Source of the DNA: Liolophura sinensis
Taxonomy: Eukaryota > Mollusca > Polyplacophora > Chitonida > Chitonidae
Assembly: GCF_032854445.1 (NCBI RefSeq)
Contig: NC_088301.1
Coordinates: 8,922,281-8,986,280, forward strand
Length of the DNA stretch: 64,000 nt
Direction: 5' to 3'
Made by a program: the position numbers and the translations under genes. The notes under the pieces are model-generated. The model saw only the letters and a list, made by a program, of their open reading frames with translations. It was not told the DNA's origin and did not search any database. Of this stretch, positions 45,189 to 57,100 are shown in pieces (within the stretch, counting starts at the first letter, position 1; each line of letters opens with the position of its first letter).

Positions 45189-48100
45189 CTGCCAAATGAA
45201 AAAAAAATATGGTTAATTGAGAGATGCACCATCTAAGCAAGCTGCAATTGTTACTTTCATAACAATTAACACTGTTTCCCTGAAGCAGGCCAGTTGTAAT
45301 GCTGGCCTACAGTGCTGCCTCACTGAAATGCCATGCTGAGGGCACCAGATAAAACCAACTGTCAGTCACAGTATGCTGTGAAACTGTCTCAAACCTGATT
45401 AAATGCCTCTTACCCATGTTCACACAGCTACATAAAAATGGCACCAAGCCACTTTCGTATCTAACCAGCATAACTCTTCCTATGTGAATGAGTAAATAGG
45501 TGTGAACTGCATGGCCAGCCTGTTCTTAGTTGTGTAGGTTACTGACCATTAAAAGAAGTATAGGTTATAGACCAATCAAATCATGTGTTACATGTCACTG
45601 ACCAAAAACTGACCAATAAATAAACATTTTACTGCAGCTGTAGTACAGGCAACAGAACACAAGATGCCGGCCAGTGGGAAACACATAACGATGACAGCTC
45701 GACAATTAATTCTCCAGTCACTTAAATATGTGATGTATAATTTGAATCGATGGCTTCCACCAAACATTTTTTTTTTACACAACTTCTGAAATTTGTTTTA
45801 TTGTCATTCTAACAAAACTACTTAATACATTGTAAATGTACACATTTCGCACAGTTTGGAGTTAATTGCCTTTTTCCATAAAATAGAAATCAAGATATGG
45901 GAAGCAACTCTGTATCACATGACAACAACAAGATCCTTCAGCCAAAGTTGGGTAACCAGTAAGAACTGCAATACAACCAGACAATCACAAATTGAGTTCT
46001 GTCCCCTGCTTACCTGCTAAACCAATGTTTTTATGTCCCAAATTGTACTGAATTTTACACTCTTTTTCTTAAATATATAAAAACTCAGGCAAAGTTACCT
46101 GTTCCCGGAAGGCATCTGCCTGTTGCTGAAAACCCAGAGACTTGAAGAAATCTACCACTTCTTCTATTGTCCATTCTGAAGCATCAGGCACTTCAGACTC
46201 GGCGAGTTTGCGTAATTTGGGAGGTGTTGGGTGGAACAGTTTACTATCATTTCTGAATTAAAAGCAATCAATTTGTTGGTTGATTTAATTTTTTGTTTTG
46301 TTTTCAACAGCTCAAATGATGGTTTTGATGAATAGGGTGCCTATCAACATAACTACTAAAAATGTCAAAATAAAGTACAAAATTCTGATTGACAATGTAG
46401 ACATACAAATCAATAAGCAAAACAAGTTATTTGAAAGGCACATGTTCATCAAACTCTGCCAGCAAATGAGATAAAAACAAACATTACATGGGAAAATACT
46501 CCAAGAAGAAATGCTTTATTACAAAACATTGTTTTAGGAAATATCAATGCCAAGTAAAAACACTTAAAAGTTATGAAGAATTACTAAGTTTAGTAGAAGT
46601 GGTATCTGAGAAACAAAATTTGTTTATGCTTCTTATTCCAACATCTGTTTTGTGTCGATGCTATCCTCTTTGTACTGACTCAAATCTCAATCCAGGGCCT
46701 CTGTGGTGGAGTGGTTAGCATGCCAGCACAGCTCAACAACTCAGGAGCCTCTAACTAACGCAGTCACTGTGAGTTCAAGTCCAGCTCATGCTGGTTGCTT
46801 CTCCCCCATCCCATTCTAGACTCACTGCCACACCCTAATCTAGACTCAGTGCTCCACCCTACTCTAGACTCAGTGTTCTGCCCTATTCAAGGCTCAGTAT
46901 TCCACCCTATTCTAGACTCAGTGCTCCACCCTATTCTAGACTCAGTGTTCTGCCCTATTCTAGACTCAGTGCTCCACCCTATTTTAGATTCAGTGCTCCA
47001 CGCTTTTCCAGACTCACTGCTCCACCCAAACTTTTTGTCCTCTATCCAAACGTCTGCTTTCTGCCTCCTCTCTCTCACCCTCTGGATTGTGGCCATCATA
47101 ACCTCAGTTTGTGCCCAATCCAAATATCTGCTTTTTTTGTCAATGCCAATGTAGGCTTTGAGTCCATTCTCTGAATAGCCTACCTATCACCAGTCTCTAC
47201 TTTGTGCCCAGCTTCAATCTCTATAAGCATTGTGCAAAGGGTATTTTGGGATAATGTCTGATGTGTCCAGCAGTACCATCTGTATGCATGTGTAAGCTGA
47301 TGTATACTTACTCTTTGTCAGGATCCTGTACAGGGGAATCACATGGAGTTGGTAAGCAAGACGGACCCGAGCCATCTGAAACACACAGTGTCACGCTCAA
47401 ATGCACAGTATCACAGTCACGCACAAATACACAGTATCAGTCACGCTCAAACACACAGTATCACAGTCACGTTCAAACACAGTATCACAGTCATGCTCAA
47501 ATAGTCACACTCAAACACACAGTATCACAGTCACGCTCAAACACAGTATCAGTCATGCTCAAACACACAGTATCACAGTCACACTCAAACACACAGTATC
47601 ACAGTCATGCTCAAACACAGTATCACAGTCACGCTCAAACACAGTATCACAGCCACGCTCAAACACACAGTATCACAGTCACGCTCAAACACAGTATCAG
47701 TCATGCTCAAACACACAGTATCACAGTCACACTCAAACACACAGTATCACAGTCATGCTCAAACACAGTATCACAGTCACGCTCAAACACAGTATCACAG
47801 CCACGCTCAAACACACAGTATCACAGTCACGCTCAAACACACAGTATCAGTCACGCTCAAACACAGTATCACAGTCACGCTCAAACACAGTATCACAGTC
47901 ACGCTCAAACACACAGTATCACAGTCACGCTCAAACACAGTATCAGTCACGCTCAAACACACAGTATCACAGTCACGCTCAAACACATAGTATCACAGTC
48001 ACGCTCAAACACACAGTATCACAGTCACTCTCAAACACACAGTATCACAGTCATGCTCAAATACACAGTATCACAGTCACGCTTAAACACACAGTATCAC

Positions 48101-51100
48101 AGTCACGCTCAAACACACAGTATCAGTCACACTCAAACACACAGTATCACAGTCACCCTCAAACACACAGTATCAGTCACGCTCAAATACACAGTATCAC
48201 AGTCATGCTCAAATAGTCACACTCAAACACACAGTATCACAGTCACGCTCAAACACAGTATCAGTCACACTCAAACACACAGCATCACAGTCACGCTCAA
48301 ACACACAGTATCACAGTCACGCTCAAACACAGTATCACAGTCACGCTCAAACACAGTATCACAGTCACGCTCAAACACACAGTATCACAGTCACGCTCAA
48401 ACACACAGTGTCACAGTCACGCTCAAACACACAGTATCACAGTCACGCTCAAACACACAGTGTCACAGTCACGCTCAAACACACAGTATCAGTCACGCTC
48501 AAACACACAGTATCACAGTCACGCTCAAACACACAGTATCACAGTCACGCTCAAACACAGTATCACAGTCACGCTCAAACACACAGTATCAGTCACACTC
48601 AAACACACAGTATCACAGTCACATTCAAACACAAAGTATCACAGTCACGCTCAAATACACAGTATCACAGTCACGCTCAAACCATTAACCCTTAGACGTT
48701 CATTTATCTGACTGGTGTTTTACGCCGTACTCAAGAATATTTCACTTACACAACAGTGGCCAGTATTATGGTAAGAGGAAACCGGGCAGATCCCAGGGGA
48801 AACCCATGACCATTCACAGGTTGCTGTAAGACCTTCCCACATACAGCTGCAGAGGAAGCCAGCATGAGCTCTCAGACAGTTATTAAACTCAAATGTTTTC
48901 ACTCAAATGATGTGGTACTCAATAACATCATGGTCGCCAACTGTAATATGCCCTGTGAGTTAGGTCTCAAATGTTCAGACTACCAGCCCCAGCAAAAATA
49001 TTCTGGCCTGGAGATCACAAAGACATCTTAGACCTTCAAAACACTTTAAACTAGTTATTTCTTATGTAACAAGGTCAAAATATTGCTTCACAATGTAAAT
49101 TCTGGGTAAATTATTGTAACACAAATTTCTGCTAAAATAACGGGAAGGAACATACCAAGTCTAATGATAGTTATAAACATAAACACATTGATTTAAAAAT
49201 TTGGGCTCTTGGGAAAAAAGCAGAATTATTTTGTCAATGTACATAAGGCTAAATTAAATATAAGACAATTTTGTTGTTTGACATATTTGTAGGAACAGAT
49301 AAATCAGGCATGATTTCCACGTAGCGGTTTTCTGGCAGTGGTTCTGTCACCAATTATTTTGCTACACAGCAAAACTTCTTCTACACGGCACAAAAGGGTT
49401 TAAATACACATTACTGAACAGAGAGATAACTGCACACTACCACAAAACTGGAACCTTACCTATCTGTTTGCCAGTAGACTCAGGCGATGTCCCCTCTTCC
49501 ATTGCATCAGGCGAGTGAAGGATGCTGTCAGCCACTCCCTCCAACACACACTCAGCACATACCCATTTGCCTGAAAACAGAAAAAATATGTCAGGAAACA
49601 CTGAAAGTGAACGGCGGTGCATTTAGGGACAGCCCCCATAAATCATCATCATTGGGTTTGGTTAACACGAATACAACGAACAAACACTCAAATGATGGGT
49701 GTCAAGTTCGTTTGTTTTTTTTGCTGGCAGCTGATTATTGGAAATAGTCGAGGAGGGGGTAGGCATGGCGAAAGTAGTCCTGCTAACACAGCAGGGAATG
49801 TCAACTACACCAATGACATGCTTCACTGATTAGAAGTGTCAGGATACCATCTAGCCCCGAGACCTCGGTTTAAGGGTGGCTTATATGTACCGATACACGG
49901 GGACTGCTGGCCACCCTTAGCCCGAGAGTTATGTGGAACCGATTCTGGTATAATGCTTACAAAGAACTACCTCCCCATTCAATTCCACTGCATGTGCTTT
50001 AGATTCGTCCTGAGTACACATAAAGTACGGCAATTCTGAAAAGCTGGAATATTTATGCACATTTTGCCACAATTGCTATTTGCCTTTACATCACCATACT
50101 CCTGTAAATTTAAGCTGAAGTCGAAAACAGGCTCACATTTAGCAGGTCGCCATGCGCTACCATGTTTTTAAAATCTTGGTCTGCGAGGCGCGCAAATGTA
50201 GTGGTGGTTGACTGTGAAATTGAATTGAATGGATGCCCAAGATAGCGCACCTACCCCCACCTTTTTCACTGCAAACTTAATTTGACAATTCCAACAAACT
50301 GTGGTGTCCGTCATTCTGTTCCATAGCCTTCGGTCAAGTGCAAATTTGTGTCTCTGCAGTCAGAAGGCTTTAAAAACTGACTGTTAAAACTGACAGCCAG
50401 CTGATCAAAACATAGTGACATCGAGAAGGTCAACCACACATGCGAGACGAGAAACAACCTGATTTATTAGGTCACTATGTCAATATGGCATGTGAGCATA
50501 AGGCACAATTGTGAATTATCTTCAATTTACTGGTCGCAACAGCTACAGAATGTAGAAAAAATTGCAGAGGAACAGAGAATGTCTTGGTGAAGATACTTTA
50601 CTGGAGGTTTGCCAGATTAATGCATGGATTGGTTCATTTTGCACGCTTTTTTTGTTGTGCGGAGTTTCTCCACCGTTCTTATATACCAATATTTTAACCC
50701 GGAAGACTCCTTGGCTGTGTCCAAAAGCCCTGTCCACACATTCCAATGTGTTGAGCTGCATTTTTAACCAAACTTTCAATAAATTGGAGAGAAATCTCCA
50801 CCTTTCTCTCCAATGCATGAGACACACTGACGTGCAACCGGAAGAATAGTGTGGTGGGTTTATCGGCTGTACTTATTGCCATGGCCATACTCCTGTATCA
50901 ATCAAACTATATCATCATGAGACCAGTTTCTCTCTTTCGCCTTTGGTGCAGCCATTTTGCCCAGGTCACGTGCCTTAAGACAGTCACCTTATTTCTACAA
51001 GCTCTCTGATTGGCTACATGCACTCAACTTGATGGCACAAAGTACACTAGCACATTTCCAATTCAACAATGTTGGACAGTGTTGAGAGCTGTTCAGCGGA

Positions 51101-54100
51101 GCTGAAGAACCTTTCCAGACTACTCAACACAGTTCAACTTGTTGACTGAACTTCGATTTGACTCTTGTTGAGCCAACAAAACTTGAGTTATGTTGGGTAG
51201 TCTGGGTGGGGGTTAACCCATATAAAAAGATCATAGCTGAAACCGTAAACAACGTTGGCTCAGCTGACAAAGTTCAAGTGGTTGGATCTAAACCTTACAG
51301 ACCCTTTTACAGACATGAGGTCCAGTGTGAACTATAGATGAGGTGTCTATGGGGTGTACTCCTCATGTACACCTTATTGTGAGGTATAGATGCATGGGGT
51401 GTACACCCTATCTATATTATCTGAGGTGTACTGTACCTCAAAAACACCAGGCATATACCTATACCTCTGATGTACCTCACAAACTTGGAAAAAAAATCAA
51501 CACTTAAATGTACCTCAGGTGCACCTTAGAAACTTTGAAAGTTAAAAACAAAAGTATGATGTCCCTAAGTTACACCTTAGAAACTTTAACAGTTTTGAGC
51601 GATTTTTGAATTATGTACCTCAAATACACCTCAGGAACTTTGAAAAAAATCAACACTTAGATGATGTACCTCAGGTACACCTTATCAACTTTGAAAGTTA
51701 AAAAAGTAAATGATGTATACGAGGTACACTTTAGAAACTTTGAGAGTTTTTGATTATAATTTAGTGGTCATGTGCCTCAGTTACACCTTAGCCACTTCTT
51801 TAAAGTTTTAAAACAAGAGATTAGATTTACATTTTACTTCAGACAAAATAGTGAGTACAAAACTGCAAATATTTTTGCGTAATAGAAAAATCTTTACCAA
51901 ACAAATATAAGCCTTTGTATCACCCTATAATGACTTGCCATTCAATGTGCAAATATTGACCAATCACAGAGCATACATACATTTGCCCCTAATTATTCCA
52001 AGATGGCTACCCTGAACAAGATGCATACATATTCCAGGCTGTGGAAAAACAACCCATTTATGCAGATTGATGCTTCCGAGGACAGAATTTGTAACATGTT
52101 TGGGCACCTGAACAGTTCTGGAGGGCATAGAAATGGAGTAGCACAAAATTTTGATCAAGCAGCTAGAAAGCCTCATGTAAATGTATATCACTGTTGTTGT
52201 TATAAGTCAGCTGAGATTTACAGGTACTGTAAACAAAGAACAGCATGCACTTACAAACTTACTTAAATTTATCTATAATTCATACAGCCAATATTTAAGT
52301 GTTTTGAGCCTGTTTTCCACAAAAATAAAAGTGAAACCAACATACATCCACCTTGCCTATAAGAATGTATCTCAGTGATACCTCGGGCATCATATATTTA
52401 CCAAATATTTACATGGTACACTTCCACTGAAGTGTACTCTGGGTGAACTTGAGGTACTAATTTGCATAAATGGCAGTATCTCAGATACACCTCAAGCATA
52501 GCTTAGGCAGTACCTCAGACACACCTCAAGTATCCCAAAGACACACCTCAGTTCAGGAATGCTACACCCCAATGGTACACCAAAGATGTACCTCAAGTAT
52601 ACCTGTAGTCCACCTTATAAGGGTAAGGGAACGGAAAAGACTGAAGGTCTGATTCCCAGATTCCCCACCAGAGCTTGCTTGAAATCTGTGTTGAGGGAAA
52701 ATGTAAGCATACCTGTCATCCACCACGCACAAGCTACATACATTTCATGTGGCACCTGCATCTCTGTTACACGAGGTTCTGGACGGTATTCCTCAATTCC
52801 CGAGACAACATGACAGTATGTGCTAATTATTGCAGTAAATTTAGAATTGGGGAGAATTGCATAATCCAAATGTGTGTCTATATTATACACTAGTTACGAA
52901 AATGTATGTTCGAAGATTCAAACTATGCAGATTAACGTGGCATGTCATTTCCAGTAAATACATGACGTTTGCTCCCAACCCGCGGAAGCCTGACTCAATT
53001 CTGTCAGGCTTAGACTGAACTGAACTAGGCCTATCTCCTTAAAAAACTTTTCAGTTGAATCACATATATATATATATCATATCATATACATCAGACTACA
53101 TAACAATCAACTGATACAGGTATTTACTTTAGAAATTATTAGCAGATAACAAATATATAACATAACCCATGATCAAAATATTATTCAAAAATTCAACCAA
53201 AGGCTGGAAGTTGACAGCTTGTTTGTATCCAGCGTAGATTTTTAAGTAGCTTTTAGTGATCATGCACGCCGCCGGAAGGCCTACTTATGTTTGTGAATGA
53301 AGAACTGCCTACTGTGAAATACTGAAACATGCATATTTCGTTTTACCAAGATTTGCATAAGACACCTGGTTATATCTTTAATCTGACAATGAAAACTTTC
53401 AATCAACGGAAAGCGGGGCTTCATCAGCAGGATTCCACAACATCTGCATGACGACCCGGCCATATCTTGAGTCAATGGACTGGATTTTAGGTCAAATTAA
53501 ATGATTTACATATTCTTTATTAGATCTCAAGCACATGCAGATTTGCTCAAATTTACATAAACACCCATTGCACAATATAGCTGTCAGCAACTAACATCAG
53601 CTAGTACGAAACCTGATGTGCTACAACAGGACCTGGTATGATTCGGCACATGTGTACATCATAGTTTCTGACATGTATGTCCAACGAAATGGTCTATATA
53701 CTGGGTATTGGTGGACTCGGTAGTATCGTGAAACCATGTAAGTGCGAAACTTGAGCTTTCTTGGGAAAGGTTTGAAGAGTGGAGCCACTGTTATTGGTGT
53801 TTCCTTGGATTTGCTTCTAGTGTAGACTTGCACTGAAAGCCTCTTTACCGATCGACTGTGTACACAACGATCTTTAAACGTATCACTATGCAGTTGCAGA
53901 CCGATAGGGGGATTCATCTGATTTCTTCAGCATCCTGGTCAGTCAGGCTCAATGTGTGTATCTGAGGTCACCAGTATGTCTACTAGACTTGCTGTAATCA
54001 AGACTACAGGCTTCTGTACACACAAGTGCCATCCATTCAGTGATTTCCATCAAGAAATGATAGTAAAGAAAGGTGGCTGTCACCATCTCCTTAGCTGTGT

Positions 54101-57100
54101 CATACATACTTAAAGTGTTTGTTTGTTTACCTGATTGGAGTTTTACGCCAGACTCATGAATATTTATACTAAAAGTAGGTCAACCCATCAAAATTTAAGA
54201 TACATTTGAACTATATTTTACATTTATGTTGTACAGAGTAACAAATACTCAGTGGCCACACCCCCAGCACCTTTATAAGCAGCCTTTAAAACAACAGAGA
54301 GCGCTTGACCAAATGTGTATAAGCAAATGATAAAATATGCATTTTTATTGTATTGTGATGTGTCATAACCGACTCGACGTGGTCCATTTTACACCATCAG
54401 GCACGATAAAGTTATTTCCAAAACTGGACAACACAGCTGCTGCTGCTGCTGATGATGACATGCAAACCCTGGTTTGCCTTTTATACCCTTAAGAGAGTCG
54501 GGTAAGAGTGACACGACGTTGTGTTGCTCTAAATGACGGCATATGCCATGGCCAAACATCAGAACTTGATTTATAGTCACCAAAATGGCATTCAGCAATT
54601 AAATCTCTTTCTACCCCCTTTTCCGAAATGGTTAATTATATTATTTGTTGTGTATTTGTTGTTAATTTATTTGAGGTCTTTTGTTTCAAGCAAACAGTTA
54701 GCTACAGGGTGTTTCTGTAGAACAAAACAAACGCTGACAGTTCATGATGCTTTGGGACAAATATGCTCAGCACATCTGTGTTATAGATAGAACACAGACC
54801 ATACTGACTGGGTGACACACCTGTACTTATTACTGTATTTCACTGCTAAAAAGTTTTTACCTTTTTTAAGAGACACATTTTACTTCATTCTGATTGCTTC
54901 ATCCACCTAAATTTCATGGCTACTTTTTTTATATGGTTTTATCAGAAAAGCTTAACATTTTAACAGGCATCGAAAGAAACATTTTTAGGCCTTTGTGTCT
55001 TTCCGAAAGTACGTTTTTACATGTCAGAATTTAGATGACATACAGCATGCACCCGTGAACCCACCTTGAGGCTTTTCTGTCACCATTGGGTTGTGACAGG
55101 TCATGTGGTAGCCTTTGTCACATGCGTCACAAAACAGCATGGCATCCTGAGAAGAACAATAACAGTGACAGTTAATATCATCCAAGCAAGCTTCTAACAT
55201 TTACAAATTCTCTTTGGCAAATACACTTTTACACTAAATCTACACATACTCCCCCAGCAAGTTTTAAAAGTAACTGAACAGTTTCTACCTAAATTATCCA
55301 AATTCCATCTTTGCTTTGGGAAGTTAAGGAAATCACATAACAAAATACACTGTAATACAAAGTTGGTTAATAATTATTAACTGTCAACAATTTTAGATAC
55401 ACTGTTCTATTCACTTATTCATTTTTAAACCATCTACTCACTGCTCTAAATAGTCTATCCAAATGATGTAAACTGCAGCAATGATCAACAATTTCCACTT
55501 TTAAACTAGTAGGTCAGGTCTTATTCCACAAAACCATTCTCACTTTTCAAAATTTGAAAGCTGATCACAATACTTAGTTTTTGGCACCGAAAGTTAAAAT
55601 TTTGACACACGGAAGTAGTCAAAGTTCAATTTGTTTGATTTAAAAACATCCTTCAAAATCGTATGTAAAATTTTGACTTCAGTCTGAAAGGGCTTTGTGG
55701 AATTTACACACACAAATTTTCAACTTCTTTCCCAATAATACAAACTTAAAGGAAGAAATCATATAATGTCATAATGCAGAATGCATATACATGTCACAAA
55801 ACAAGAAAAAAATCGAAGTTGCACCTGGTATTTCAATATTTCGACAAATATTTTAGTTGTAAATTATAATTGAAACAATATACAAGCTGTTTGTATCACT
55901 TACCACAAATATCACTTATTTTGAAGTTTTGAAACATCAAATAGATGCCTGACTAATGTATTTTTTTAGTATATACACATACATGTATATCTTTATGCAT
56001 TATGCTAAGCTTATTGGTTGATTAACAATATATAAATGCATACATGTATTACATCTCTGGTTGCCTTTCTTGTACACTGCATGCTTCACCAGTCGCAGAA
56101 TAATTCATTATTCATATTTACAACTACTCCATGAATACAAAGAGTGAAGACTACCAGGAGACTACTAATACTTACAGCATCTCCCGAGTCGTCACAAATG
56201 TAGCACGTTTTACAGTCTATGCACTGCCAGGGAGACTTACGGGCTCGCTTAGCCAGTTCCTCTGAGTACTCCATGCAGGAAGGATGAGCTGTGGGAGAGA
56301 TAACGTTTACATCACAATACAAACATCACTAATAATACTTATTGATTTATTTATCTGATTGTTGTTCTGTGCCAAAGTCAAAAACTTCCCACCTATACAA
56401 TGGAAGTCAGTTTTGTGGGTGGAGGAAGCAATGTAAATCAATGACGCTGAGTTACTGACAAACTTTTTCCTGTGTGATATTTGCACCAAATGCCACCCCA
56501 TACTGTACAACAGAAGACAATTAACCAGTCTTTGAGCAAGATAAAACCCATGGAGAGATGGATTAGCAGAGTTAATCACTCCCAGTACCCACTGGCAAAA
56601 ATATATTGGGGACAGTAACAATGTAACCAAAACCTTGGCATTTTATACATTAACAGCTACATTATCCTGCAAAAAAAAAACAATAAAAAAATGTTCTTTT
56701 TGATAACTTTAAATACAAAATACATGTATGCAAACAACATTTATAACAAATTGTGAAAATATAACTATGTAACTGTTTTAGTTGAGAAATGCTGACTTTT
56801 TGGGACAAGCAGAAAAAAGTCAAATGTAGCACTGTTAAAGTAGGTTCATAAAAGAGTACAGATTGTAAGTTGAACGCCTAAACTGCTAGAAAGGAGAGTT
56901 CTTCCTTGCATTTTTATCATTATTTGCTTCTTGAATTCACTGACTACATCACTACAACTTTGAAAGATGGTTAATGTCTGGTGTTTTCTTTTGTTGTGAA
57001 CAGAATAACCAGGAAGCTGCTACAGGTGTCTGGGTTACTGAGCTCTATAAACTATAGAACACCACTGCCCCTAAGGGGGTTCTAGAAGGGGGTATACTGT

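Larger units (their letters stand above)
49571..55064. other. 5.5-kb intron between exons c and d
   Basis: Holds a small IR element (51115-51205), a TIR element with a ~51-bp tandem interior (51300-52626), a hairpin (49871-49918), a SINE tail (54121-54170) and a dispersed repeat (54486-54600). Short ORFs here show no domain. Confidence 0.6.

Noticed and set aside
47261-48688. 475-codon plus-strand ORF ([17 protein letters not shown] repeats)
   Set aside because: Entirely generated by the minisatellite, changes register with CA-indels, lies antisense within an intron of the PHD-SAM gene, and has no splice or promoter context.
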